Of a DNA stretch of 64,000 bases, positions 7,695 to 16,170 are shown in pieces. This stretch comes from Desulfovibrionaceae bacterium (GTDB taxonomy: Bacteria > Desulfobacterota > Desulfovibrionia > Desulfovibrionales > Desulfovibrionaceae): the NCBI GenBank assembly GCA_016932995.1, contig JAFGBU010000018.1:1-64000 (forward strand), written 5' to 3'. The position numbers and the translations under genes are program-made. Each line of letters opens with the position of its first letter. Position 1 is the first letter of the stretch. The notes below the pieces were generated by a model. That model was not told where the DNA came from, did no database searches, and worked only from the letters and a program-made list of their open reading frames with translations.

Positions 7695-8927
7695 CTACTC
7701 GGGACCGCGCAGGGCCAGGATGGGGTCCATGGCCGCGGCCCGCCTGGCGGGCTTGAGCCCGAAGACCACGCCGATGGCCAGGGCGCTGGCCAGGGACAGG
7801 AAAAAGACCTTCCAGGAGAAGCGGATGACCAGAACGCCCAGCCCGGTCAGGAACTGACCGAGGCCCAGGCCCATGGCCAGGCCGAGCAGGCCGCCGATCA
7901 GGGTCAGCAGGGCGGCCTCGGCCAGGAACTGGAGCATGATCGCGGAGTTCGGCGCGCCAAGGGCCTTTTTCAGGCCGATCTCGAAGCTGCGCTCGCTCAC
8001 GGTGATCGAGAACAGGTTGGCGAGCACGAACCCGCCCACGAGCACGGCTATGGCCGCGGTCGCGCCCAGAAAGACCAGCAGCCCGCCCTTGAACATGGCC
8101 AGGAACTTGAGCACCTCGTCCGCGGTGATGACGGTGAAGTCGTCATCGTCGCCCGGCCCGAGCCGGTGCAGGCTCCTGAGCAGATCGCCCAGGTTCTCCA
8201 CGTGGGCGGCCATGTACTCCGGCCTGTGGAACTTGACCCTGATGGCCCGGAAATACTTGCGGTCCAGGTTGAAGCGCATGGTCAGGGTGGTCAGGGGCAT
8301 GATCAGCCTGTTGTCCAGGTCGTGGCCGCCGCCCGAGGCCATGCCCCGGTAGGACAGCCGCCCGACCACCTGGAAGGGGACCTTGTTCACGAACACCACC
8401 TGGCCCACGGGCGACTCCGCGCCGAAGAGCTCCCTGGCCGGCTTGTCGCCCAGCAGGCAGATCTTGGCCGCCCGGTCCACGTCCTCCTGGTTCAGGTCCC
8501 GGCCCTCGGACAGGGGCCAGTTCCAGCACGAGGCGTAGTTCTCGGTCGCCCCGACGCCGTGCGTGCCGCTGAAGGTCTGGTTGCCGCGCCTGAGCGTCAA
8601 GTCCGACTTGGAGCGCATGGGCACGACCAGGTAGGCCCCGGGCAGGGACTGGCGGATGCGCTTCACGTCGTCCCAGGTCAGGGTCATGGTGCGCATGCCC
8701 GCGGCCCGCTTCTTGATGTTCCCGCCGAGCACCAGGACCGTGTCCGGGCCGAACATCTCGACCATCTCCACGGCCCGGCGGTTGGCGCCGTCAATGGCGG
8801 TCACGATGAGGGTCAGGGAGGCGATGCCGAAGGACACGCCGAGGACCACGAACAGGGAGCGGACCTTGGCCGAGAACACGGCCCCGCAGGCCATCTTGGC
8901 GATGCGCAGGAAGAGTTGAACGCCCAT
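7695..8927 (-). CDS. MacB/FtsX-type ABC transporter permease
   Basis: A 410-residue permease with one N-terminal membrane helix (KVRSLFVVLGVSFGIASLTLIVTAI), a long extracytoplasmic MacB-like domain (about 55-270) and three C-terminal helices (LLVFLGATAAIAVLVGGFVLANLF; LIGGLLGLAMGLGLGQFL; VFFLSLASALAIGVVFG), ending in the typical ARRAAAMDPILALR tail. It is the last gene of the minus-strand operon with the ATPase and the membrane-fusion protein, as in MacAB-type tripartite pumps and related lipid, peptide or macrolide exporters. Substrate is not deducible. No outer-membrane channel gene is nearby. Confidence 0.92.
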   Translation of the reverse strand: MGVQLFLRIAKMACGAVFSAKVRSLFVVLGVSFGIASLTLIVTAIDGANRRAVEMVEMFGPDTVLVLGGNIKKRAAGMRTMTLTWDDVKRIRQSLPGAYLVVPMRSKSDLTLRRGNQTFSGTHGVGATENYASCWNWPLSEGRDLNQEDVDRAAKICLLGDKPARELFGAESPVGQVVFVNKVPFQVVGRLSYRGMASGGGHDLDNRLIMPLTTLTMRFNLDRKYFRAIRVKFHRPEYMAAHVENLGDLLRSLHRLGPGDDDDFTVITADEVLKFLAMFKGGLLVFLGATAAIAVLVGGFVLANLFSITVSERSFEIGLKKALGAPNSAIMLQFLAEAALLTLIGGLLGLAMGLGLGQFLTGLGVLVIRFSWKVFFLSLASALAIGVVFGLKPARRAAAMDPILALRGPE

Positions 8928-8947
8928 CAGCCGGCCCGCCCGCGCCT

Positions 8948-9661
8948 TCAGGAAGGGCCCACGATCCTGCCGTCGGAGAGCCTGATCACCCGCCGGGCGG
9001 CCAGGGCGACGTCCTCGTCGTGGGTGACCAGAAGGATGGTCTTGCCGGTCTGGTTCACGGTCCTGAACAGCTCGATGATCTCCTTGCTGGTGGTCGAGTC
9101 CAGCTGGCCGGTGGGCTCGTCCGCCAGGATGAGGTCCGGGTCGTTCAACAGGGCCCTGGCCATGGCCACCCGCTGCTGCTGGCCGCCGGACAGGCGGCTG
9201 GGCCTGAAGTGCATCCTGTCCGCCAGCCCCAGGCGCTCCAGGAGCTCCACGGCCCGGGCCCTGATCTCGGACTGGGGCCGGTCCGAGTACATGCCCGGGA
9301 GCATGACGTTCTCCAGGGCCGTGGCGTAGGGAATCAGGTAGAAGCTCTGGAACACGAAGCCGATGTGTTGGTTCCTGATGGCGCTGGCCGCGTCGTCGTC
9401 AAGCTCGGCCGTGTCCCTGCCCTCGAGCAGGTAGCGGCCCTGGCTGGGCCGGTCCAGAAGCCCGATCAGGTGCAGGAGCGTGGACTTGCCCGAGCCCGAG
9501 GTGCCCTGGAGGGCCACGAAGTCGCCCCTGGATATCGTAAGGTTGATGTCCCTGAGCACCACCACCCCGTGGTCCTCCCGGTGCTCGTCGCCCGGCCCGA
9601 GCGGGGCGTGGACAAAGGTCTTGCCCAGGCCCTCGAGGCGTATCTGCGCCGGGCCGGACAA
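8948..9661 (-). CDS. MacB-type ABC transporter ATP-binding protein
   Basis: A 237-residue ATPase of the LolD/MacB family with Walker A GTSGSGKST, Q-loop GFVFQSFYLIPY, signature LSGGQQQRVAMARAL, Walker B LILADEPTGQLD and H-loop VTHD. No ATG exists in the right place; TTG at 9661 is the best start because it directly follows the stop of the upstream membrane-fusion gene and has AAGGGGG a few bases before it. It powers the permease encoded 20 bases downstream. Confidence 0.92.
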   Translation of the reverse strand: MSGPAQIRLEGLGKTFVHAPLGPGDEHREDHGVVVLRDINLTISRGDFVALQGTSGSGKSTLLHLIGLLDRPSQGRYLLEGRDTAELDDDAASAIRNQHIGFVFQSFYLIPYATALENVMLPGMYSDRPQSEIRARAVELLERLGLADRMHFRPSRLSGGQQQRVAMARALLNDPDLILADEPTGQLDSTTSKEIIELFRTVNQTGKTILLVTHDEDVALAARRVIRLSDGRIVGPS

Positions 9662-9663
9662 GC

Positions 9664-10755
9664 CTAGGCCCCCTTGCCGTTCTTGGCCTGGCCGGGCAGG
9701 ACCAGCTGGACCGCGACCTCGTCGCCCTGGTTCAGCCCGGACAAGACCTCGCTGAAGTCCAGGCCCACCAGGCCGATCTCGGGCTTGACCCGGCGCACCT
9801 CGCCGGAGGGCCCGCGGACAAAGACCACCTGCTCGCCGTTGACCCACTTCAGGGCCGAGTTGGGCAGGGCCAGGACCTTGTCCTTGACCTCGACGATGAT
9901 CCGGCACTGGGTGGTCATCTCGGGCCTCAGGAAGCGGGCCTGCTCGCGATCCACGAGGACCAACGCCCGGTAGTAGACGATGTTGTCCTTGATCTCGGGC
10001 TCCGGGTAGATGCGGTTGACCGCGCCGTGAAAGGTCCTGCCCTGATAGGCGTCCACGGTGAAGTTGACCTCCAGGCCGGGCCTGACGTGGCCGACGTCGG
10101 TCTCGTCCACGTAGATCCACATCTCCAGGCGCAGGGGGTCGAGTATGGTTATCAGGTTGGTCACCTGGAGCCCGGACACGACCATCTCGCCCTCCTGGGA
10201 CGCGACCTGGCTGACCACCCCCTCCATGGGGCTGTATATCTTGGTGTAGGAGATCTGGACCTCCAGGTTGGCGATGGTCGCCCTGGTCGCCTCGGCCTCG
10301 AACCTGGCGACCCTGGCGTCCTGGCGGGCCTGGTCCAGGGTGTCCTGGGGCTCCAGCTTCTGCTCGACCAGCCTCTCGCGCCTGGACAGGTTCTTCTCGG
10401 CGTAATCGTACTTGGCCTGGGCCAGATTGAGCCTGGCCACGGCCTCCCGGCGCTTGGCCTGGAGCTCGCGGTCGTCGATCTCGGCCACCAGCTGGCCGGC
10501 CGCGACCGTATCCCCGACCTTGACCAGGACCCTGGACAAGACGCCCGTGGACCGCGAGCCGACCTTGACGCTCGCGCCCACCTGGGCCTTGACTATGCCC
10601 GTGGCCTCCAGGATCTTGCGCACCTGGCCCATCTCGAGCTTCTGGGTCTTGAGCACCCTGACCTTGTCGTTGGCCGGCCGCAGGACCACGAACAGGACCG
10701 CGGCCAGGCCCGCCAGCCCGAGCAGGGCGCCGATCATCAGCTTCTTCTTGCTCAT
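9664..10755 (-). CDS. HlyD/MacA-type periplasmic membrane-fusion protein
   Basis: A 363-residue adaptor anchored by one N-terminal helix (about 7-25). A lipoyl-like half motif (VKVGDTVAAGQLVAEIDD), a long coiled-coil hairpin (about 95-165), a second lipoyl half (SPMEGVVSQVASQEGEMV) and a beta-barrel domain follow in the order known for MacA. It bridges the ABC pump and the outer membrane or receives substrate in the periplasm. It lies 3 bases after the phosphohexomutase and directly before the ATPase, so all four minus-strand genes form one operon. Confidence 0.92.
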   Translation of the reverse strand: MSKKKLMIGALLGLAGLAAVLFVVLRPANDKVRVLKTQKLEMGQVRKILEATGIVKAQVGASVKVGSRSTGVLSRVLVKVGDTVAAGQLVAEIDDRELQAKRREAVARLNLAQAKYDYAEKNLSRRERLVEQKLEPQDTLDQARQDARVARFEAEATRATIANLEVQISYTKIYSPMEGVVSQVASQEGEMVVSGLQVTNLITILDPLRLEMWIYVDETDVGHVRPGLEVNFTVDAYQGRTFHGAVNRIYPEPEIKDNIVYYRALVLVDREQARFLRPEMTTQCRIIVEVKDKVLALPNSALKWVNGEQVVFVRGPSGEVRRVKPEIGLVGLDFSEVLSGLNQGDEVAVQLVLPGQAKNGKGA

Positions 10756-10758
10756 ACT

Positions 10759-12129
10759 CTATGTCCGGTTCTCCAGTTCGGCCATCCAGCGGCCCAGGGG
10801 GGCCTCCACCAGGCCCCTTATCTCGGCCAGCCGCTCCGGGGTCTCGGCCTCGAAACGCAGGACCAGGCAGGGCTGGGTGTTGGAGGCCCGGACCAGCCCC
10901 CAACCATCCGGAAATATAAGCCTGGCCCCGTCCTCGTCAACGACCTTGTATCTTTCCTTGAAATATTTCAAGGCCTTTTCAACGACCTTGAACTTGATCG
11001 CCTCCGGGCAGGCGAGCCTCAGCTCGGGCGTGTTCCAGGTCCTGGGCCAGCCGAGCAGGCCGGACAGTGGCCGCTCTGACCGGGACACGATCCCGGCCAG
11101 CCTGAGGGCCGCGTAGCAGGCGTCGTCAAAGCCGTAATAGCGGTCCGCGAAGAACATGTGCCCGCTCATCTCCCCGGCCAACAGGGCCCTGTCCCTGCGC
11201 ATCCTGTCCTTTACCAGGGAATGGCCCGAGGCGCACATCTCCGCCCGGCCGCCGTGGGCCTCGATGTCCTTGAACAGCAGGTGGCTGCACTTGACGTCGC
11301 CCAGGACCAGTCCGCCGGGCCGGGCCTTGAGCGCGTCCCTGGCGAACAGGGCCAAGAGCTCGTCCCCGAACATCAGCCTGCCGCGCTCGTCCACCGCGGC
11401 GATGCGGTCGCCGTCGCCGTCCAGCCCGACCCCGAAGTCCGCGCCGGTCCCAAGGACCTCGGCCTTGAGCCGGACCATGTTCTCCTCGATCACCGGGTCC
11501 GGGTGGTGGTTGGGGAACGAGCCGTCGGGCTCGCAGAACAGGCGGACCACCTCGGCCCCGGCCCGTTCCAGGACCTCGGCCGTGATCTCGCCGCCGGAGC
11601 CGTTGCCGCCGTCGACCACGACCCTGACCGGCCGGGCCAGGTCCGCGGCCGGGACCAGTGCGGCCAGATACGAGGGCCGGATGTCGTGGGCCGAGGCCAG
11701 GCCGTTTCCCGAGACAAAGGCCCGGGCCTCCAGGATGCGGCGGATATCCTGTATCTCGCCGGAATGGATGGTCGAATCCCCGGCCCAGACCTTGAAGCCG
11801 TTGAACTCGGGCGGGTTGTGGCTGGCCGTGACCATGACCCCGGCCCCAAGGCCCAGGGTCTTGACCGCGAAATAGAACATGGGCGTGGACACCAGGCCCA
11901 GGAACAGGACGTCCACCCCGGCCCGGGTCAGGCCCCTGACCATGGCCCATTGAAAGCCCGGCGAGCTGGCCCGGCAGTCGTGGCCCACAACGGCCCGCTC
12001 AAGGCCCCGGGCCCGGAAATAGGCCCCGCAGGCCCGGCCCAGGGACTCGACCCGGCCGGGCCCGAAGTCCCGGCCGACCAGGCCCCGGATGTCGTAGGCC
12101 CGAAAGACTTCAGGATTTATTTCAGTCAT
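10759..12129 (-). CDS. Phosphomannomutase/phosphoglucomutase
   Basis: A 456-residue alpha-D-phosphohexomutase. It shows the N-terminal FRAYDIRGLVGRDF, active phosphoserine loop TASHNPPEFNG, metal-binding loop GLDGDGDRIAAVD, sugar loop GEMSGHMFF and phosphate-binding C-terminal domain RASNTQPCLVLRFEA. It interconverts mannose or glucose 6- and 1-phosphates for nucleotide-sugar and surface-polysaccharide synthesis, like AlgC/ManB. It heads the operon containing the MacAB-like pump, which is an unusual pairing and might reflect export of an envelope component, though the association may simply be transcriptional. Confidence 0.93.
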   Translation of the reverse strand: MTEINPEVFRAYDIRGLVGRDFGPGRVESLGRACGAYFRARGLERAVVGHDCRASSPGFQWAMVRGLTRAGVDVLFLGLVSTPMFYFAVKTLGLGAGVMVTASHNPPEFNGFKVWAGDSTIHSGEIQDIRRILEARAFVSGNGLASAHDIRPSYLAALVPAADLARPVRVVVDGGNGSGGEITAEVLERAGAEVVRLFCEPDGSFPNHHPDPVIEENMVRLKAEVLGTGADFGVGLDGDGDRIAAVDERGRLMFGDELLALFARDALKARPGGLVLGDVKCSHLLFKDIEAHGGRAEMCASGHSLVKDRMRRDRALLAGEMSGHMFFADRYYGFDDACYAALRLAGIVSRSERPLSGLLGWPRTWNTPELRLACPEAIKFKVVEKALKYFKERYKVVDEDGARLIFPDGWGLVRASNTQPCLVLRFEAETPERLAEIRGLVEAPLGRWMAELENRT

Positions 12130-12173
12130 AAAAACGCCTTGTCCTCAGGCTGCCTAAGGCGATGGCAAGCGCC

Positions 12174-12202
12174 TTGACCTGGCTTCAGTTGACGCCTATC
12201 AT
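12174..12202 (+). promoter_or_regulatory. Predicted sigma-70-type promoter of hflKC
   Basis: TTGACC (12174-12179), 17-base spacer, TATCAT (12197-12202). The -10 box ends only nine bases before the hflK ATG, so the predicted transcript would start within about 0-4 bases of the start codon. Confidence 0.55.
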
Positions 12203-12211
12203 TCCCCGGTA

Positions 12212-13333
12212 ATGAACTGGGACTGGGAAAAACTCAAGAAGCAGCAGCGCGGCCGCGGCGGGCCTTCGGGAGGCGGCGTCCAGCCGCCCGACTTCGAGGG
12301 CATCAACGAGAAGCTCCGGCGCCTGAAAAACGTCAAGCTGCCCGGGGGCAAGCTCGTTGCGGCCGCACTCGTGCTCCTGTGGATAGCCTCGGGCATCTAT
12401 ATCGTCGACCCGGACGAGATCGGGGTCGTGACCCGCTTCGGGGCCTACAACAGGACCACGCCGCCAGGGCCGCACTACCACATTCCCTATCCGGTGGAAA
12501 GCGTCGACACCCCCAAGGTCACGCGCATCAGGCGGACCGAGATCGGCTACCGCTCGCTCAGCCGCGACCGGAACAGGCCCTTTGAGCAGGGCCAGACCAA
12601 GGACGTGCCCGAGGAGGCCCTGACGCTCACCGGCGACGAGAACATCGTCAACGTGCAGTTCATCGTCCAGTACATGATCAAGGACCCGGTGCACTACCTG
12701 TTCAACGTCAGCGAACAGGAGAACACGGTCAAGGGCGCGGCCGAGGCGGCCATGCGCGAGGTCATCGGCAAGAGCAAGATCGACGCGGCCCTGACCACGG
12801 GCAAGCTGGACATCCAGAACCAGACCCTCGCGCTCATGCAGGACATCCTGGACCGCTACGACTCGGGCATCCGGGTGGTCGCGGTCCAGCTGCAGAACGT
12901 GCATCCCCCGGACGAGGTCGTGGAGGCGTTCAAGGACGTGGCCTCGGCCCGGGAGGACAAGAGCCGATACATAAACGAGGCCGACGCCTACAGGAACGAC
13001 CTGCTGCCCAAGGCGCGCGGCCAGGCGGCGATCATCCAGAACCAGGCCGAGGCCTACAGGGAATCCAAGATCCGCCAGGCCAAGGGCGACGCGGCCCGGT
13101 TTTTGAGCGTGGTCCGGGAGTACGACAAGGCCAAGGACGTCACCCGGACCAGGCTGTACCTGGAGACCATGGAGAACGTCTTGTCCTCGCCGGATATGGA
13201 CAAGCTGATCATGTCCGACGAGGCCCTGAAGAAGTCCGTGCCCTATCTGCCGCTGGACAAGCTGCCCCTGCGCCAGGAAGGACAGACCCAGGCCGGGCCG
13301 GACCAAAATCAGGGGCAGGGCGCAAGGCCATGA
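12212..13333 (+). CDS. hflK: FtsH protease modulator HflK
   Basis: A 373-residue SPFH/stomatin protein. The N-terminus MNWDWEKL and the Gly-rich cytoplasmic stretch precede one membrane helix (about 50-67), then the prohibitin domain beginning GIYIVDPDEIGVVTRFGAY and the Ala/Glu/Arg-rich coiled coil. With HflC it forms the large periplasmic cage around the membrane protease FtsH and limits its activity. No Shine-Dalgarno sequence precedes the ATG, but MNWDW is a conserved HflK beginning, so the start is sound. It overlaps hflC by 4 bases. Confidence 0.95.
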   Translation: MNWDWEKLKKQQRGRGGPSGGGVQPPDFEGINEKLRRLKNVKLPGGKLVAAALVLLWIASGIYIVDPDEIGVVTRFGAYNRTTPPGPHYHIPYPVESVDTPKVTRIRRTEIGYRSLSRDRNRPFEQGQTKDVPEEALTLTGDENIVNVQFIVQYMIKDPVHYLFNVSEQENTVKGAAEAAMREVIGKSKIDAALTTGKLDIQNQTLALMQDILDRYDSGIRVVAVQLQNVHPPDEVVEAFKDVASAREDKSRYINEADAYRNDLLPKARGQAAIIQNQAEAYRESKIRQAKGDAARFLSVVREYDKAKDVTRTRLYLETMENVLSSPDMDKLIMSDEALKKSVPYLPLDKLPLRQEGQTQAGPDQNQGQGARP

Positions 13334-14178
13334 AGAAATCCACCATCGCCATCCTGGCCGCAGGGGCCTGCCTGCTGGTGCTGCTGACCCAAATCGCCTT
13401 CACCGTGCACCAGATCGAAAAGGCCCTGGTCCTGCAGCTCGGCAAGCCCATCACCAGGCCGCTCGAACCCGGGCTGCACTTCAAGCTGCCGTTCATCCAG
13501 AACGTGGTCTTCTTCGACTCCAGGCTCCTGGACTACGACGCCCGGCCCGAGGAGGTCCTGACCAAGGACAAGAAGAACATGGTCGTGGACAACTACTCCA
13601 AATGGAGGATCGCCGACCCCCTGCTCTTCTACCAAAAGGTCAAGAGCGAGCCCGGGGCCCAGGCCAGGCTTGACGACATCATCTACGCCGAGCTGCGAGT
13701 GGCCCTCGGCCAGTACACGCTCGTGGAGGTCGTTTCCGAAAAACGCAAGGAGATAATGGACCAGGTGACCTCAAAGTCCCGGGCACTGCTCAAGCCCTAC
13801 GGCATCGAGGTGCTGGACGTGCGCATCAAGCGCACCGACCTGCCGCCCGAGAACGAACGGGCCATCTTCGGCCGCATGCGGGCGGAACGCGAGCGCCAGG
13901 CCAAGCAGTACCGCTCCGAGGGCCGGGAGGCCGCAGCCAGGATCACGGCCCAGGCGGACAAGGACCGGGCGATCATCCTGGCCGAGGCCAGCCGCATGGC
14001 CGAGATCGCCCGGGGCCTGGGGGACGCCGAGGCGGTCAAGATATACGCCGAGGCCATAAACCAGTCCCCGGACTTCTACGCCTTCAAGCGCAGCCTAGAG
14101 GCCTATGAAAAGGGCCTGAAGGACAACACCCGGATAATCCTCACCCCGTCGAGCCCGTTTCTAAAATTCTTCCACTAG
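13330..14178 (+). CDS. hflC: FtsH protease modulator HflC
   Basis: A 282-residue SPFH protein with an N-terminal membrane anchor (about 5-22), the domain VHQIEKALVLQLGKPITRPLEPGLHFKLPF, and the typical IKRTDLPPENERAIFGRMRAERERQAKQYRSEG stretch. It is the obligate partner of HflK; the ATGA overlap of the two genes implies coupled translation. Length is normal for the family. Confidence 0.95.
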   Translation: MKKSTIAILAAGACLLVLLTQIAFTVHQIEKALVLQLGKPITRPLEPGLHFKLPFIQNVVFFDSRLLDYDARPEEVLTKDKKNMVVDNYSKWRIADPLLFYQKVKSEPGAQARLDDIIYAELRVALGQYTLVEVVSEKRKEIMDQVTSKSRALLKPYGIEVLDVRIKRTDLPPENERAIFGRMRAERERQAKQYRSEGREAAARITAQADKDRAIILAEASRMAEIARGLGDAEAVKIYAEAINQSPDFYAFKRSLEAYEKGLKDNTRIILTPSSPFLKFFH

Positions 14179-14399
14179 CCACCCTCTCCGCGACACAGGC
14201 CGCGGCCGACAAGGCAGGACTCTATCCGGTCACACGTCTTTCGAAAAAATGTGAATGAAAATTTTTCTCACTTTTTGTAGGGAAAAATCCCGAAGCATTA
14301 TCGGGAGTTTCTCCCGGTCGGGACGCGAAAAAGCCCTGGTTATCCTGTTCTTGATATAGATTTGTACAGATAAATATAAACTATACCAACAAGTTAGCA

Positions 14400-14427
14400 T
14401 TGACAATATCGGCCTCGGTGATATAGG
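14400..14427 (+). promoter_or_regulatory. Possible promoter of the S24-type regulator, in an AT-rich island
   Basis: TTGACA (14400-14405) with a 16-base spacer to TATAGG (14422-14427). The stretch 14220-14460 is far more AT-rich than its surroundings, containing runs such as AATTTTTCTCACTTTTT and TAAATATAAACTATA. No ORF is credible there, so I read it as a regulatory region. Confidence 0.4.
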
Positions 14428-14473
14428 GCCCAACTTAGGGGCGCAGCGAATAATCTTTTTATCGGAGATACCC

Positions 14474-15196
14474 ATGCCCAAGACCAAGAAAAAATGCGAC
14501 AAGGCGCAGGAACAGTGGTTCGAGGCCGCCCTGGAAAGGATCAAGAAGTCCACCGGCGCCAGGACCCAGGTCCAGCTGGCCGAGGTCCTGAACGTGCGCC
14601 AGTCAAGCATATCCGACGCCAAACGGCGCTGCTCCATCCCGGCCGAGTGGTTCCTGAAGCTCTACCGCAGCCACGGCCTGGACCCCGACTGGCTGGCCGA
14701 CGGCATCGAGCCCGTGTACCTCAACCCCGGCAAGGCCAAGCTTTCCGCCGAGGCCATTCTCAAGGAGTCGCCCGCGCCGTACGGCAAGCTCAACTCGCGC
14801 AGCCGGGTGGTCCAGGTGTCCACCCTGGCCGGGGACCTGTCCGAGAGCGAAACCTGGAGGCCGGATTACGTAGAGGACCTGTCCATCCCCGAGTCCTGCC
14901 ACCGCCAGAACCTTTTGGTCGTCAAGGTGGACAACTCCAGCATGGAGCCCATGATCTTCCGCGGGGCCTTCGTGGGCGTGGACCAGGAGCAGAGGCAGCA
15001 CCCGGACGGGGACATCTGCGCCATCCACTTCCCGCACCAGGGCCTTTTGATCCGCAGGGTCTACCTGCACAACTCCCAGTTCACCCTGAGGGCCGAGAAC
15101 CCCAAGTTCGCGGACCTGAGCATCCCGGCCAGGGAGATGAACGAGCGGATCATCGGCCGGGTCATCTGGGTCCTGCAGCACATCGTCGCCCAGTAG
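14474..15196 (+). CDS. CI/LexA-like transcriptional regulator (HTH plus S24 domain)
   Basis: A 240-residue protein with an N-terminal helix-turn-helix (about 30-58: TQVQLAEVLNVRQSSISDAKRR) of the phage CI family, then a linker and an S24/LexA-like fold from about 110. The nucleophilic serine position is kept (S156 in VDNSSMEPM). The general-base lysine position appears to be arginine (R194 in LLIRRVYLH), so self-cleavage is doubtful. Such proteins are common as chromosomal regulators in Desulfovibrio relatives. It is monocistronic, behind an AT-rich upstream region; no phage genes adjoin it. Targets are unknown. Confidence 0.85.
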   Translation: MPKTKKKCDKAQEQWFEAALERIKKSTGARTQVQLAEVLNVRQSSISDAKRRCSIPAEWFLKLYRSHGLDPDWLADGIEPVYLNPGKAKLSAEAILKESPAPYGKLNSRSRVVQVSTLAGDLSESETWRPDYVEDLSIPESCHRQNLLVVKVDNSSMEPMIFRGAFVGVDQEQRQHPDGDICAIHFPHQGLLIRRVYLHNSQFTLRAENPKFADLSIPAREMNERIIGRVIWVLQHIVAQ

Positions 15197-15226
15197 CCCC
15201 GGCCCCAAGGCCTTGCCGGCGGTCCC

Positions 15227-15255
15227 TTGACTCGGGCCGAACCCGGACCTAATCT
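15227..15255 (+). promoter_or_regulatory. Predicted promoter of panB
   Basis: TTGACT (15227-15232), 17-base spacer, TAATCT (15250-15255), about 44 bases before the panB start. Confidence 0.4.
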
Positions 15256-15298
15256 TGTCGCCGGCCCGGACACCGGGCCCAAGCCAAGGAGGTCCGAC

Positions 15299-16159
15299 AT
15301 GCCCAGGCGCCTGAGCGCACCGGACATACTGGCCCAAAAGGGCCAGGCCCCGATCTGCGTCATGACCGCCTACGACTACCCGGGCGCGGTCCTGGCCGAC
15401 AGGAGCGGCGCGGACATGGTCCTGGTCGGGGATTCCCTGGGCATGGTCGTGCTCGGCTACCAGGACACCCTGTCCGTGACCATGGCCGACATGCTCCACC
15501 ACACCCGGGCCGTGTCCAGGGGCGTGGAGAGGGCGCTCGTGGTCGGGGACATGCCGTTCATGTCCTTTCAGCCCGGAGTGGAGATGGCCGTGGCCAACGC
15601 CGGCAGGTTCCTGGCCGAGGCCGGGGCCCGCGCGGTCAAGGTCGAGGGCGGCCGCGACTTCGCGCCCCAGATACGGGCCATGGTCCGCTCCGGGATCCCG
15701 GTCATGGGCCACATCGGGCTCACCCCGCAGTTCATCGCCGGCCTGGGCGGCTTCAGGACCCAGGGCAAGACCGCCGAGGCCACGGCCGTGCTCAGGCAGG
15801 ACGCCCTGGCCCTGGCCGAGGCCGGCTGCTTCTGCCTGGTGCTCGAGGCCATGCCCGAGGAGGCGGCCCAGGCGATCACCGAGTCCGTGCCCATCCCGAC
15901 CATCGGCATAGGCGCGGGCCGGCGCACCGACGGCCAGGTGTTGGTGATGCACGACGTGCTCGGGCTCTTTGAGCGCTTCACGCCCAGGTTCGCCAAGCGC
16001 TACGCCGAGCTGGGCAAGGCGGCCCAGGAGGCCCTGGTCCGCTTCTGCGGGGACGTGCGCGAGCGGCGCTTTCCGGCCGAGGAGCACGTCACCCACCTCT
16101 CGGCCGAGGAGCTCGAACGGCTCAACGCGCTCTTGGCCGGGCCGGGCAAGCCGGGCTGA
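15299..16159 (+). CDS. panB: 3-methyl-2-oxobutanoate hydroxymethyltransferase
   Basis: A 286-residue enzyme that adds a hydroxymethyl group from 5,10-methylene-THF to alpha-ketoisovalerate, the first step of pantothenate synthesis. Diagnostic stretches are CVMTAYDYPGAVLADRSGADMVLVGDSLGMV, VVGDMPFMS, VKVEGG and the IPTIGIGAG loop near residue 200. ATG 15299 is preceded by AAGGAGGTCCGAC, a strong ribosome-binding site. panC and panD are not in this window. The next gene begins 11 bases later and may be cotranscribed. Confidence 0.96.
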   Translation: MPRRLSAPDILAQKGQAPICVMTAYDYPGAVLADRSGADMVLVGDSLGMVVLGYQDTLSVTMADMLHHTRAVSRGVERALVVGDMPFMSFQPGVEMAVANAGRFLAEAGARAVKVEGGRDFAPQIRAMVRSGIPVMGHIGLTPQFIAGLGGFRTQGKTAEATAVLRQDALALAEAGCFCLVLEAMPEEAAQAITESVPIPTIGIGAGRRTDGQVLVMHDVLGLFERFTPRFAKRYAELGKAAQEALVRFCGDVRERRFPAEEHVTHLSAEELERLNALLAGPGKPG

Positions 16160-16170
16160 GCAACCCCGAA

